From Prevotella sp. (lineage in GTDB: Bacteria; Bacteroidota; Bacteroidia; Bacteroidales; Bacteroidaceae): DNA of 64,000 nt. The notes below the pieces were generated by a model that was not told where the DNA came from, made no database searches, and worked only from the letters and a program-made list of their open reading frames with translations. Position numbers and translations under genes: made by a program. The stretch is taken from assembly GCA_017478025.1 (NCBI GenBank), contig JAFVGZ010000017.1:44329-108328 (forward strand). The letters are read 5' to 3'. Below are positions 52,101 to 60,785 of this stretch, in pieces; position 1 is the stretch's first letter; each line of letters starts with the position of its first letter.

Positions 52101-52949
52101 GCTGCGGTAACAACCGAGGACGAAAAGGAAGTTCTCTATTATGTACGGGAAATGGCGTGCAAAGGAGTGATTGCGCATCACGGCACGCCTGAAATGGTCC
52201 TGCGCCAGCTGCTCGTGGCCCATCAGCTCCTCGTGAATGGCCGCAATAAAACGGTGTGCAGACACTTCGGGATAGAGCGTAGCGGGCACGGTGCCGTTGC
52301 AGAAGTAGTCATAAAGGTCTATGGAATGATTGAATGCCATCAGGGAATGGAACTCCGGGTGGCGGTCCTGCCCGCTGTAACGGTTCAGGAGTTGGCGAAG
52401 ATACGCCACATCGACAGTCAAATGATTGTCGAAGATATTCTTCATTGCATACTCCATCAGCGTCACAAAAGTGTTGTGATTGAAGAGTAGCAGCAATGAA
52501 GCAAAGTCGGGATTGGGCACTACCTCTACAAGAATGTCGTAGTGGTGGCTCAATTGATAGTCGTCTATTTCCTCAATGTTGACGTCCTGATAGTTGCTGC
52601 TGATGTATTTCCACAGCAGGCGCTGTATGTAGGTAGGCTTCAATATGCCTGCCGCAGCCTTCAGCACTTCGATGGTCATGCCCGGAGTGTCCCTGACGAG
52701 CGATATCATCGTGGGTACCATCAGCCTGTCGGCGATGCGATACTCATAGGTGTCCGAGCGCCAATTGTAGTCATACTGCATCAGCAGACCCGCATCAACG
52801 AGGGACTTGAGTACGAATTTCAAGTCCGTGCAAGGCTCACCGGAGAGTTTTTCCAATACTTCTCTGGTTCTTCCCACCTGATGCCCCTCGGTATCGAAGA
52901 GGGCAAAGATGGTGAGCAGACGCTGCTGCTGTGGTGACAAGGAGGTCAA
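49170..52949 (-). CDS. SNF2-family DEAD/DEAH-box helicase
   Basis: A 1259-residue protein. The first 800 residues hold a winged-helix-like start (MTSLSPQQQRLLTIFALFD) and long regions of unknown role. The SNF2 ATPase core begins near 820: LLADDMGLGKTIQTIAFLL (Walker A), ICLDEAHIIKN (DEAH), MLTGTPVQNHLGELWNLF. The C-terminal lobe has VLVFSQFTTYLSQIREAL, LISLKAGGLGLNLTRANYVI and ATDRAHRIGQ. It should move along or remodel protein-DNA complexes. It is the only SNF2 gene here and no restriction or defence partner is adjacent, so a housekeeping role is as likely as defence. Confidence 0.93.
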   Translation of the reverse strand: MTSLSPQQQRLLTIFALFDTEGHQVGRTREVLEKLSGEPCTDLKFVLKSLVDAGLLMQYDYNWRSDTYEYRIADRLMVPTMISLVRDTPGMTIEVLKAAAGILKPTYIQRLLWKYISSNYQDVNIEEIDDYQLSHHYDILVEVVPNPDFASLLLLFNHNTFVTLMEYAMKNIFDNHLTVDVAYLRQLLNRYSGQDRHPEFHSLMAFNHSIDLYDYFCNGTVPATLYPEVSAHRFIAAIHEELMGHEQLAQDHFRRAVMRNHSFARHFPYIIENFLFVLGCYRSGTEEGRKRSLIVAKSLERQATMAGKVLHGILFRSMTERQIKTNLSNLLTSEHLMDRVLAKQMFEFQHITPDVTEFSDIQSKWYIFSQRSLLFDLPPVPEIVPVQRPTRIAYFMPDMRSRDVERREQTQLKDGRWGAGKRMAGGRMSVEAILPQMVKESRLYVGRYSPYTLVQVTQEVPYVNILHDRNGYHIHSNVPAEALTQTAFIINRGLADISFISLTDEEKTLFARLFSRLHYAEGERQRLKELLTDINGRIEIHSDLLPGGSTLPTAEGTATLIMQARPAGKQHYLAEFFIRPIDGGRLHCVPGQGEEMVTDEQVIVNEAGEEHRQRTRVRRHLAEEAAIFSHFIEDNGLLGETEVELDTAELLSLLEYVQINPSQLQCEWPEGAQLRVRRQSASASSWSGTIKKNENGWFELEGSVEVDRDRVLTMSQLLDLAGKAQGNYIQLSDGEFLALSDSLRRQLYQLSTIATHHHGKVQMSKFSAAVLSADLFDGEMHIEEDAELRALREKILRSGSWQAPIPPTLNATLRGYQKEGFYWISRLNSWGAGALLADDMGLGKTIQTIAFLLSKADEGPTLVIAPASVAPNWRTEMEKFAPSLRVTMLNFETDRRAAIEKAKAGDVVVMTYMLLLSVKDFITKKQWKTICLDEAHIIKNRGAKTSAVAMRLKSDYRIMLTGTPVQNHLGELWNLFQFVNPGLLGTFEDFNRRFIQPIELLHDEEAQRSLDRLIKPFMLRRTKEKVAQELPEKEEIYQHVTLSADEIARYEAIRQRAETLLLQDLGTSVGINTLAEITRLRMTACCPSKTQALLELLSTIVEGNSEAAVLVFSQFTTYLSQIREALADADIPYLYIDGSVPIKERQRLVEQFQSGKDSPAVFLISLKAGGLGLNLTRANYVIHTDPWWNPAIESQATDRAHRIGQRRAVTVYHLISSGTIEEKIQRLHRRKQDMVENILDGTDMSHKLTGEELLEMVRG

Positions 52950-53002
52950 GGCGGTGGTTGGTTATTATGCGCGCCACCCTGTGGCACAAAATAAGACACT
53001 TA

Positions 53003-53116
53003 GATTACTAAACGAATGGGCCCAGGTTGCTAAACGAAGGCACTCCGGTTGTTACGTAGAATACTCAGGTTACTCTGCTGAGACGCTCAAGTTACTCTGC
53101 TGTGGTGCTCAAGTTA
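53003..53116. repeat. Degenerate 22-bp-period array before the sufE stop
   Basis: Units beginning GATTACTAAACG, GGTTGCTAAACG, GGTTGTTACG, GGTTACTCTGCTGAGACGCT, AGTTACTCTGCTGTGGTGCT and AGTTATGATAC start at 53003, 53025, 53047, 53068, 53090 and 53112. Spacings are 22, 22, 21, 22 and 22. The last unit overlaps the sufE stop codon region. Confidence 0.75.
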
Positions 53117-53530
53117 TGATACAGAAAAAGCCAGGGCATAGGCCTTGATGCGCTTTACCATAGCCAGCAGACCATTGGAACGCGTGGGCGAAAGGTGGTC
53201 TTTCAGGCCTATGGCCTCAATGAAATAGAGGTCGGCATCAAGGATATCCTTGGCTGTCTGGTTGTTTATGACGCGTATGAGAAGCGTTATTATGCCCTTC
53301 ACGATGAGCGCATCGCTCTCTGCACGGAAGCAGAGACGGTCACCGTCACGGTCGCATTGTAGCCATACGCGGCTCTGGCAACCGTCTATCAGGTTCTGTT
53401 CGGTCTTATATTCATCGGGCAGCGGCTCCTGCTCATTGCCCAAATCGATAAGCATCTGGTACTTATCCATCCAGTCATCAAAGCAATTGAACTCTTCAAT
53501 GACCTCGTCTTGGATCTCGTTTATTGTCAT
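53114..53530 (-). CDS. sufE: SufE, sulfur-transfer partner of SufS
   Basis: A 138-residue protein that accepts persulfide sulfur from SufS and raises its activity. The accepting cysteine is in NLIDGCQSRVWLQC (about 51), and the EEFNCFDDWMDKYQMLIDLG start and GLKDHLSPTRSNGLLAMVKRI end fit the family. It is 12.6 kb from the sufBCDS genes, on the same strand, so it has its own control. Its 3' end merges with a degenerate 22-bp array. Confidence 0.95.
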   Translation of the reverse strand: MTINEIQDEVIEEFNCFDDWMDKYQMLIDLGNEQEPLPDEYKTEQNLIDGCQSRVWLQCDRDGDRLCFRAESDALIVKGIITLLIRVINNQTAKDILDADLYFIEAIGLKDHLSPTRSNGLLAMVKRIKAYALAFSVS

Positions 53531-53575
53531 ATCTACTGTGTTTTATCGTTCATTAAGCTGTTGTTGAAACCTTGT

Positions 53576-53703
53576 CTGTGCCGCGATTAAATCGCGGCGC
53601 AATTGACGAAGGAAGGGGATTGCATTTTTAAGTGTCTCCTGTTAAATCGCGGTGCAATTGACAAAGGAAGGGGATTGCATTTTTTAAATTGACGAAGGAG
53701 GGC
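53576..53703. repeat. 55-bp direct repeat between sufE and the U32 gene
   Basis: TTAAATCGCGGYGCAATTGA followed by CRAAGGAAGGGGATTGCATTTTT occurs at 53587 and 53642, with a partial third copy at 53687 (AATTGACGAAGGAG). The first also pairs with an upstream CCGCGATTAAATCGCGG palindrome. Confidence 0.75.
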
Positions 53704-55065
53704 TCAGGCATTCTGAATTACAAAGACTTTGTCGTTTGGTCGCACCTTTTCGGGGACTGCAATGCTGATGCGCTGACCCTTGAGGGCGGTCTGAACGGGC
53801 TTTAGGTCAAAGCGTATCTCCTCTACCTTATTTATATAAAGGGCTCCCGTCGTGGGTCCGGTGATAAGCAATTTGTCGCCTACATGGATGTCATGGGCCT
53901 CAACTTGGAACTCTGCAACACCGATTTTTGAGAAGTATTTGATTGTCTTTGCAGCATAGACCTTCTTCTCCGTAGCCTTAGAGCCATAGGCATCGTTCCA
54001 CTCTCCGAGCGTCTTGCCTTGGTAATAGCCGTCCCAGAAGCCCCTGTTGAAGACTGCCGCGAGGCGCTTGTCCCACTCGTCGCAGAGGCTGTTCCAGCGC
54101 TCCCGTGCTGCCTCCGTGGCCTTTTCGCTGCCCTCCGGGAACAGTATCGAAGCCTCGCGGATGGCCTCTTTATAACATCTCACGACGGCATCAACGTACT
54201 CCGGACCGCGGGCACGCCCCTCAATCTTGAAGACACGCACGCCGGCAGCCATCATTTTGTCTATGAAACGGATGGTCTTGAGGTCCTTAGGCGACATGAT
54301 ATACTTGTTGTCTATCTCCAATTCGTTGCCCGTCTCAACGTCGGTAGCAAGGTATTGCTCGTCATACTGAGGCGCATCGTTCTGCGAATGTATCTCGCCG
54401 TCAGCCGGCAGAGCCTCCACCCTATATCCCCTGCGGCATATCTGCACGCACTCACCACGGTTGGCGCTGCGATTGGCATTGTGCAACGACAGGTAACACT
54501 TGCCGCTGACAGCCATGCAGAGGGCTCCGTGACAGAACATTTCTATGCGGATAGGCTTGCCATTGGGGCCGCAGATGCCCTCGGCGACAGCCTGTTCGTG
54601 GATTGCCTTCACCTGATCCAGGCGCAGTTCGCGGGCTAATACCACCACGTCGGCAAACTGCGCATAGAACCGCAGCGCCTCTATATTGGAGATATTGAGC
54701 TGTGTGGATAGGTGAACCTCCTGCCCCACCTGGCGGCAATACATCATCACAGCCACATCAGAGGCTATGACAGCAGAGATCTCCGCCTCCTTTGCAGCGT
54801 CTATTATCTCACGCATCTGCTCCAAATCCTCACCATAAATGATGGTATTGACCGTGAGATAGGACTTCACGCCCCGCTCCCGGCAGGTCTGCGCTATCTC
54901 CTTCAGGTCGCTGATGGTAAACGTAGAAGCGGAGTGAGCACGCATATTCAGCTTCTCAATGCCGAAGTATATGGAGTCGGCACCGGCATTAAGGGCCGCT
55001 GCGAAACTCTCACGGGAGCCCACCGGAGCCATGACTTCAAACGTATTATCGCTCATGCTATTCAT
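53704..55065 (-). CDS. U32-family peptidase-like protein (RlhA/TrhP type)
   Basis: A 453-residue protein with the U32 signature region EMFCHGALCMAVSGKCYLS (about 160-180), plus RELRLDQVKAIHE and NRGECVQICRRGY. Members of this family are now known mainly as RNA hydroxylation factors (for example prephenate-dependent tRNA or rRNA hydroxylases) rather than proteases. Conserved cysteines are present (C in FCHGALC, SGKC, GECVQIC). The start overlaps the upstream symporter stop (ATGAATAG), implying translational coupling. A second Met three codons later is possible. Confidence 0.9.
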   Translation of the reverse strand: MNSMSDNTFEVMAPVGSRESFAAALNAGADSIYFGIEKLNMRAHSASTFTISDLKEIAQTCRERGVKSYLTVNTIIYGEDLEQMREIIDAAKEAEISAVIASDVAVMMYCRQVGQEVHLSTQLNISNIEALRFYAQFADVVVLARELRLDQVKAIHEQAVAEGICGPNGKPIRIEMFCHGALCMAVSGKCYLSLHNANRSANRGECVQICRRGYRVEALPADGEIHSQNDAPQYDEQYLATDVETGNELEIDNKYIMSPKDLKTIRFIDKMMAAGVRVFKIEGRARGPEYVDAVVRCYKEAIREASILFPEGSEKATEAARERWNSLCDEWDKRLAAVFNRGFWDGYYQGKTLGEWNDAYGSKATEKKVYAAKTIKYFSKIGVAEFQVEAHDIHVGDKLLITGPTTGALYINKVEEIRFDLKPVQTALKGQRISIAVPEKVRPNDKVFVIQNA

Positions 55066-56554
55066 CTGATTTATCTTTTTGTAACTGTATATTTCCCTTT
55101 GGCAGCAGCAATGTCATTGCAAATCCCACGAGGAAGATGGTCAACGTGCCGAGGACTATGGCCAGATACTCGTGTATTCCGCTCTCCGGCAGCCCTACCC
55201 AAGTGTCGGCACTGATCCATGCAATAACGAGAAAGCCGCATATCACGCCTATCATCGCCGCCATCCTGCGCCGCTCCATGCCTGCCTTGCCAGTGCCGAT
55301 GATGGCAAGCAGGAACAGTCCGAGCATGCCACCGCTGAAGATACTGGACAGTTTCCACCATGCATCTAGTATGCTCTCCACATTGACAAGCGCCAGAGCC
55401 ACCGTCGATCCGAGCACTCCGACAATGAGACAGGAGCCTTTCAGCACCGTGATATCCTCACGCTCGGAGGTCTGTGAGCGCAGACGCTTGTAGTAATCAG
55501 TCAGCACTATCGTTGCCGAACTGGTGATGCTGGTCGCCACGGTGCTCATTCCGGCAGCGAAGATGCTGGCTATCAGCAGTCCCGTCAGACCTACCGGCAA
55601 CTGATTGACAATGAAATAGGGGAACACATAGTCGGGCAGCAGGCCGTCAGGCAACTGTCCGGGTTGCAGTTTGTAGTAGGCATAGAGCGCCGTGCCTATC
55701 ATGAAGAACACGAGAGAGACGGGTATGAAAAGGTATCCACCGAAGAGCGCGGCCTTCTTTGCCTCGCGGTCAGACGTGGCGGTGTGGTATCGCTGCACGT
55801 AGTTCTGGTCGATGCCATAGTTCTGCAGGTTGATGAAGATGCCATATATCATGCAAACCCAGAAGGTGCTGGTGCTCACATCAGTCAGCGAGAAGCTGCC
55901 GAGCGACATCTTTCCGTCTGTAACGGCAATGTCAAGAGCCGCCTTCGGACCTCCGGGCATATATATCAGAAGCAATGCGAGGCAGAGCAACGCACCTCCG
56001 ATGAGGATTATTCCCTGCACCGCCTCAGTCCATACCACAGCGCGTATGCCTCCGGAGATGGCATAAAGCAGTATGGCGATGCTGGTAACGAGGATGACAA
56101 CGTGTATCTCCCAACCCATCAAGACGTTCATTGGCAATGCGAGCAGATAGAGAATGCTGCCCATTCTGGCTACCTGCGTGAGCAGATAGCAGGCCGAGGC
56201 GTACATCCTGGCCCATACGCCGAAGCGTTCTTCCAGAAAGGAGTAAGCGGAAACGGACCACTGCTTGCGGTAGAACGGCACGAAATAGCGCGCCGCCACA
56301 TAGGACGCAATGGGTATGCTGAGGCTGAAGACAAACGCATTCCAGTCGCCGGCGTATGCCTTTCCCGGGTATCCCAGGTAGCTGATGCTGCTCACATAGG
56401 TGGCAAAGATGCTCATCCCCACCACCCATCCGGGCAGGCTCTGACTGGCAGAGGTGAACTCCTTAGCAGATACCAACCGCCTCGCAAACGACAATCCATA
56501 AAGGACTATGCCGCCTGTGAAGAGGAAGAAGATGATCAGATCAATGTAATGCAA
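55058..56554 (-). CDS. Sodium/solute symporter (SSS family)
   Basis: A 498-residue membrane protein with about 13 hydrophobic segments, starting MHYIDLIIFFLFTGGIVLYG. SSS family features are GWVVGMSIFATYVSSISYLG (sodium site region), SGGIRAVVWTEAVQGIILIGG and IFAAGMSTVATSITSSATIV. Transport of a sugar, amino acid or carboxylate with sodium is expected; the substrate cannot be fixed, though the family members with SSISYLG are often sialic-acid or sugar carriers. It is coupled to the U32 gene downstream. Confidence 0.9.
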   Translation of the reverse strand: MHYIDLIIFFLFTGGIVLYGLSFARRLVSAKEFTSASQSLPGWVVGMSIFATYVSSISYLGYPGKAYAGDWNAFVFSLSIPIASYVAARYFVPFYRKQWSVSAYSFLEERFGVWARMYASACYLLTQVARMGSILYLLALPMNVLMGWEIHVVILVTSIAILLYAISGGIRAVVWTEAVQGIILIGGALLCLALLLIYMPGGPKAALDIAVTDGKMSLGSFSLTDVSTSTFWVCMIYGIFINLQNYGIDQNYVQRYHTATSDREAKKAALFGGYLFIPVSLVFFMIGTALYAYYKLQPGQLPDGLLPDYVFPYFIVNQLPVGLTGLLIASIFAAGMSTVATSITSSATIVLTDYYKRLRSQTSEREDITVLKGSCLIVGVLGSTVALALVNVESILDAWWKLSSIFSGGMLGLFLLAIIGTGKAGMERRRMAAMIGVICGFLVIAWISADTWVGLPESGIHEYLAIVLGTLTIFLVGFAMTLLLPKGNIQLQKDKSDE

Positions 56555-56643
56555 GCCGGACGAACTGTCAAATTAACGTATTAACGAACTAATGAATTAT
56601 GCAAAATCTTGCCCCACAGATGTGACATGCATTATGCATTAAA

Positions 56644-58161
56644 CTAAATTTCCCACACGGCGCCATCGGGAGTATCCTTCACTATGATGCCAGCGTCGTT
56701 GAGATCATCACGTATCTTGTCGCTGGTGGTCCAGTCTTTGTCGGCCTTTGCCTTTGCTCTGATGTCGAGAACCATCTGCATCACCTTCTCCATTGCACCG
56801 CCTGCGGCCTGCTGACCGTTACCGTCGGTGAGTCCCAGGATGTCCTCTATCCAAAGATGCATAATCTTAGAGAGCTGCTCCAGGTCGTCGGCACTTATCT
56901 TCTGCTTACGATCCACAATCAGATTTACCTGATGGCAGGCCTCAAACAGCAGGCTGATGACGATAGGAGTCTGCAGGTCATCGTTCATAGCGTCGTGCAA
57001 CTGGGCATCCAGCTGGCTGACATACTTCGTCACCTCAGGCGACGAACCCTTTGCGGGCTGTATGCGTTTCAGGTCTTTCAAACCCTGCATCAGTCGCGCC
57101 ATACCCTTCTCTGCAGCCTCCAGAGCCTCTGACGAGAAATCCACCGTGCCGCGATAGTGGGCAGAAAGGATGAAGAAACGTATCGTCATGGGGGCAAACG
57201 GCTTTGTCAGCAACTCATGATTGCCAGTGAAGAACTGGTCCAGGGTGATGAAATTATTGTATGACTTACCCATCTTCTGACCGTTGATGGTAATCATATT
57301 ATTGTGCATCCAGTAGCGCACAGCCTGATGTCCCATAGCTGCCTGTGCCTGAGCTATCTCACATTCATGGTGTGGGAAGACGAGATCCATGCCTCCACCG
57401 TGTATGTCAAACTCCTCGCCGAGGTATTTCCTACCCATCGCGGTGCACTCACAGTGCCATCCCGGGAAGCCCTCGCCAATGGTATCGCAGGCGCCGTCGT
57501 GGCTGAATGTGCCCATGAGCCACGGCCATCGCATGATATGCTGAGGCTGTGCCTGCTTCCACAGGGCAAAGTCGGCCTGGTTTTTCTTCTCACCCACACC
57601 GGCCAAAGTGTCTCGGCTGGCATCCTTGATATTCTCTAATGAACGGCCCGAAAGGATACCATACTTATAGTCCTTATTATATTTCTCAATGTCGAAATAC
57701 ACGGACCCGTTGCTGACGTAGGCATATCCGCGGTCCAGTATCTCCTTCACGAGCTGCTGTTGCTCTATGATGTGGCCCGTAGCATGGGGCTCTATGCTTG
57801 GAGGAAGCACATTGAGCTTCTCCATAGCGCTGTTGAAGCGGCGTGTATAGTAGCCGGCAATCTCCATCGGCTCCACCTGTTCCAGCCTTGCCTTCTTGGC
57901 AATCTTGTCCTCACCCTCGTCTGCATCATGCTCCAGGTGGCCCACATCGGTGATGTTTCTGACGTAACGCACCTTATATCCCAGGTGCTGCAGATAGCGA
58001 TACAGTATGTCAAACGTGATGGCTGGGCGTGCATGGCCCAGGTGTGCATCACCGTAAACGGTAGGTCCGCAGACGTACATGCCCACTCTGCCAGGGTTGA
58101 TACTCTTAAATGCCTCCTTCTTGCGAGTGAGGGTGTTGTATATAAGTAGTGTCTGTTCCAT
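56644..58161 (-). CDS. cysS: Cysteinyl-tRNA synthetase
   Basis: A 505-residue class I synthetase charging tRNA-Cys. The zinc cysteine is in [11 protein letters not shown] (about 31), HIGH appears as [14 protein letters not shown] (about 40), and KMSKS as [12 protein letters not shown] (about 293) with a Gly instead of the usual Ser. The C-terminal helical domain ([20 protein letters not shown]) is complete. Length is usual for Bacteroidetes. The broken toxin remnant lies 7 bp upstream of its start. Confidence 0.96.
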   Translation of the reverse strand: MEQTLLIYNTLTRKKEAFKSINPGRVGMYVCGPTVYGDAHLGHARPAITFDILYRYLQHLGYKVRYVRNITDVGHLEHDADEGEDKIAKKARLEQVEPMEIAGYYTRRFNSAMEKLNVLPPSIEPHATGHIIEQQQLVKEILDRGYAYVSNGSVYFDIEKYNKDYKYGILSGRSLENIKDASRDTLAGVGEKKNQADFALWKQAQPQHIMRWPWLMGTFSHDGACDTIGEGFPGWHCECTAMGRKYLGEEFDIHGGGMDLVFPHHECEIAQAQAAMGHQAVRYWMHNNMITINGQKMGKSYNNFITLDQFFTGNHELLTKPFAPMTIRFFILSAHYRGTVDFSSEALEAAEKGMARLMQGLKDLKRIQPAKGSSPEVTKYVSQLDAQLHDAMNDDLQTPIVISLLFEACHQVNLIVDRKQKISADDLEQLSKIMHLWIEDILGLTDGNGQQAAGGAMEKVMQMVLDIRAKAKADKDWTTSDKIRDDLNDAGIIVKDTPDGAVWEI

Positions 58162-58168
58162 TATTCTT

Positions 58169-58472
58169 TTATGATGTTAAATATCTCATCAACCTCTCAG
58201 GAGCACGTCGCGTGTCCCAGACGGTAATGATGAATATCGTTTCGTTTTCTATCCTATATATTATCTTGAAATATGGTTTTACTAAAAGAAACCTGTATTC
58301 ATATTTCATTCCAAACAATGCGGGCTCCAGAGAACCCATAAGGGAATTATGCTTCAACAGCTCACATTTACGCTTTATCTCAGCTCTCAACAGTCTTACA
58401 ATACCCTTTGAGTAAATATCCCCTGCATTTAATGCTATAGACCTCAGGCTTCCATAGTAACGATTAGTTCAT
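58169..58472 (-). pseudogene. RelE/ParE-family toxin, frameshifted
   Basis: The open frame 58169-58390 encodes the C-terminal part of a ParE-type toxin (YRFLLVKPYFKIIYRIENET, VWDTRRAPERL). Upstream, the same strand still encodes YELIVTMEA in one frame and LRSIALNAGDIYSKGIVRLL in another. Adding one base at about 58443-58446 would join them. No start codon is in the right frame after the antitoxin stop. The toxin is therefore probably inactive, or a sequencing error hides one or two bases. Confidence 0.7.
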
Positions 58473-58473
58473 A

Positions 58474-58719
58474 TCAATCTCTTAACCATGGAAACTCCTC
58501 CTCCAGTTTTTCCCAACCTTCTTCTGCCGTGCAACATCGTCCTGCTACGATGTCTGCCTCGGCCTCTCGTACCATATCATGGATTTCTTCCGGGGTATAA
58601 GGTTCCATCACATTCTCCTCTTCATAAAGGGAATCAAGCAAGCGCAGCCTATCATCATGCGACAATTGCATCGCCAAGCCATACACTTGCTGATACGTTG
58701 GTCTTGTTGTAGTTTGCAT
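58474..58719 (-). CDS. Antitoxin-like protein paired with the ParE remnant
   Basis: An 81-residue acidic protein starting MQTTTRPTYQQVYGLAMQLS, with HDDRLRLLDSLYEEE and a Glu-rich end (AEEGWEKLEEEFPWLRD). This layout fits antitoxins of RelE/ParE systems in Bacteroidetes, which bind the toxin with the C-terminal helix and the promoter with the N-terminal part. It overlaps or abuts the toxin remnant downstream. The shorter start is chosen because 13 upstream residues (MITSQTNNKTSTY) look like spacer. Confidence 0.7.
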   Translation of the reverse strand: MQTTTRPTYQQVYGLAMQLSHDDRLRLLDSLYEEENVMEPYTPEEIHDMVREAEADIVAGRCCTAEEGWEKLEEEFPWLRD

Positions 58720-58797
58720 ATAAGTAGAAGTTTTATTATTCGTCTGCGAAGTTATCAATTAATTTGTAGACATTGTCATTACTTTATTATTCCCCTT

Positions 58798-59778
58798 TCA
58801 GCTCATTTCCAGCATTCTGTTGATTGGCTTCACGGCGTCTTGTGCTATGTCGGGGGCTACTGTCACCTCCGGAGCTTCGTCTCTGAGGCAGTCAAGGAGC
58901 TTCTGCAGCGTGTTGAGCTTCATGTATTGACACTCGTTGCATGCGCATGAACCTTTTGATATATCGCTGTCCGTCGCCCCGGCACTCTCTGTAACCTCAG
59001 GCGGTACGGGCAGGAAGGTACACTCCGGGCAGGTGCGCTGCAGCTCAAAGAGTATTCCCGCCTCCGTTGCCACGATGTATGTCTGGGGCGGATGGTTCTG
59101 CGCATACTTCAGCATGTCAGCCGTAGAGCCCTTCACGTCAGCCACAGCCAGCACCGGAGCCTTACACTCCAGGTGTGCCATCACGGTAGCTTCAGGGTGC
59201 TCCTGCTTCATCTTCACAATGGCATCAACAGAGAAGCGTTCGTGCACGTGACATCCACCGTTCCACAATACCATCTCCCTGCCGGTGACGCTGTTGATGT
59301 ATGAACCCAGGTTAAAGTCCGGACCGAAGAGTATCTTCGCATCCTGCGGCAGCTGGTCAATCACCTTTCGTGCGTTGCCCGAGGTCACCACGACATCCGT
59401 CAGCGCCTTCGTTGCCGCAGTGGTGTTGACATACTGCACCACCATATATTCGGGATGCGCCTCCTTCCAACGCTTCAGGTCGGCGGCATCACAGCTGTCA
59501 GCCAGCGAGCAGCCAGCCTCCGGATCGGGCACCAGCACCTTCTTGTCGGGCGAGAGGAGCTTACACGTTTCTGCCATAAAGTGCACGCCGCACATCACGA
59601 TGATGTCGGCATCGGTATTAGCAGCCTTGCGAGCCAGCGCCAATGAGTCGCCCACAAAGTCCGCACACTCCTGTATGTCGCCCGTAGTATAATAGTGGGC
59701 AAGCACAACAGCATTCTTCTCCTTACACAATCGGCGTATCTCCTCTTGCAGGAACTTGGTATTCTTCACATTTTCCAT
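58798..59778 (-). CDS. nadA: Quinolinate synthase
   Basis: A 326-residue iron-sulfur enzyme that condenses iminoaspartate with dihydroxyacetone phosphate in NAD synthesis. Features are VVLAHYYTTGDIQECADFVG, VMCGVHFMAETCKLLSPDKK (first cluster Cys), GGCHVHERF with the second, and CACNECQYMKLNTLQKL near the C-terminus with the third. VPPEVTESAGATDSDISKG before the third ligand is an extra loop. nadB and nadC are not in the window. A promoter box lies at 59831-59838. Confidence 0.96.
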   Translation of the reverse strand: MENVKNTKFLQEEIRRLCKEKNAVVLAHYYTTGDIQECADFVGDSLALARKAANTDADIIVMCGVHFMAETCKLLSPDKKVLVPDPEAGCSLADSCDAADLKRWKEAHPEYMVVQYVNTTAATKALTDVVVTSGNARKVIDQLPQDAKILFGPDFNLGSYINSVTGREMVLWNGGCHVHERFSVDAIVKMKQEHPEATVMAHLECKAPVLAVADVKGSTADMLKYAQNHPPQTYIVATEAGILFELQRTCPECTFLPVPPEVTESAGATDSDISKGSCACNECQYMKLNTLQKLLDCLRDEAPEVTVAPDIAQDAVKPINRMLEMS

Positions 59779-59830
59779 ATCTATCTTCGTTCTTAATTCC
59801 TCTGTCAGAGCCGAGGCAACATTGAATGTG

Positions 59831-59838
59831 CAAAGTTA
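59831..59838 (-). promoter_or_regulatory. Promoter -7 box for nadA
   Basis: Minus-strand TAACTTTG with CTTG 20 bases upstream (59859-59862). The start codon is 53 bases downstream. Confidence 0.7.
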
Positions 59839-59932
59839 AACATTTTTGTTCTACTTCGCAAGAAAAGAGCACATTTTTTTCTCTTACCAAGACTTAAAAC
59901 CTACTTTCACAAGTCGTATGAATTATGCCATC

Positions 59933-60166
59933 TTAATCCTTTAAGCAGCCTATGGGGATGACATATACACCATCCGGCCTTTGATAGGCATATTTGCCCA
60001 CACCGATTATAACTGCCATAAATGATGGTGCAGGCATTTTATCAGTATCTATATTCCTGGCAAGTTCTATCATGTTAGCTGCACCAGCATTGATATGGTC
60101 TTCTCCTCCCAGTTTCACCTCAAGCAGAGCATAGCTGCCATTACGACGATGAAGTTTACTTTCTTC
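59933..60166 (-). pseudogene. C-terminal fragment of an AAA ATPase (DUF4143 type)
   Basis: The frame encodes LHRRNGSYALLEVKLGGEDH, then a stretch ending MPAPSFMAVIIGVGKYAYQR and PDGVYVIPIGCLKD with a stop. This is the C-terminal nuclease-like end of Bacteroidetes ATP-binding proteins with DUF4143. No ATPase part is upstream; the frame closes at 60167. It is a remnant of a deleted gene. Confidence 0.7.
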
Positions 60167-60512
60167 TTATAGGTGCTCAGGCGCTTCGCGTAGTCCTCCG
60201 ATTTGGGCGTAACCGAAAGATTTTCACCCTTTTTCTTTGTTGTTTCAAAAATAATTCCTAAATTTGCAGCATCGCACGTTCTTGCTAATGCAAGCGACCT
60301 TCAAGGTCGAGTGAGCCCTCTGTGGGTCAAGCGGGCGGTCTTATTTTATGAGAAAGACGTTTTCTAACGTCTGTCGTTGTGAATCACGAATCTCGCAAAT
60401 TCCAATCATCACAGCAGACAGATGGCAACGAAGCGTCTGCGTTGTACGTTTCTATATACCTTATTATATATAGTCCGTACTGGCGTGGGCTAACTGGCGT
60501 TGTCTATCCTGT
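60167..60512. other. Remnant-rich intergenic region with a promoter
   Basis: No intact gene. A plus-strand promoter-like pair (TTTG 60236-60239, TAAATTTG 60259-60266) precedes a leader with inverted words CGACCTTCAAGGTCG (60297-60311) and AGACGTTTTCTAACGTCT (60355-60372). A minus-strand frame (about 60136-60230) looks like another fragment. The leader could hold the missing 5' part of the gene that starts at 60513. Confidence 0.5.
60259..60266 (+). promoter_or_regulatory. Promoter -7 box upstream of the UDG-like pair
   Basis: TAAATTTG with TTTG at 60236-60239 (19-base spacer). The first coupled gene starts 246 bases later. Confidence 0.6.
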
Positions 60513-60785
60513 GTGATGAGGGCAATGCGAGAGCCTGTGATTCCAGGATGGGCAGAAGAACAGACACCTACGCCTTTTTTTTGCCTTCCCATCATGCAAA
60601 GCCTACGGCTGCGCTTCATCCTCTATGACGAACCCGTCAGCGAGGATCTGAGCGATGCCATCCGTGCTGACGAACAGACGCTTATCAAATATTTTCAGCC
60701 TGCGTTCAACAATCCCAAGAGAAACAGCTGCGAATTGGAGATATGCGATGATAGAGATAGAACATTATTAACAAACACCAAATGA
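60513..60785 (+). CDS. Hypothetical protein (GIY-YIG-like end?), coupled to the UDG-like gene
   Basis: The frame starts with GTG at 60513 (ATG at 60516 and 60525) and gives about 90 residues. The middle reads LRLRFILYDEPVSEDLSDAI and ADEQTLIKYFQPAFNNPKRN, which resembles the last helix of GIY-YIG nucleases (E-x-x-L-I-K-x-F-x-P-x-F-N). The N-terminal catalytic GIY and YIG strands are not visible, so it may be a truncated remnant or another family. Its stop overlaps the start of the next gene (ATGA), which argues that it is translated. Confidence 0.45.
   Translation: MMRAMREPVIPGWAEEQTPTPFFCLPIMQSLRLRFILYDEPVSEDLSDAIRADEQTLIKYFQPAFNNPKRNSCELEICDDRDRTLLTNTK

Noticed and set aside
49170-52949. 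SNF2 helicase as part of a DISARM- or Druantia-like defence system
   Set aside because: No methyltransferase, phospholipase D or other defence partner is adjacent; neighbours are housekeeping genes.
55664-56584. 306-codon plus-strand frame
   Set aside because: It is antisense to the SSS symporter and is a charged, composition-driven shadow.
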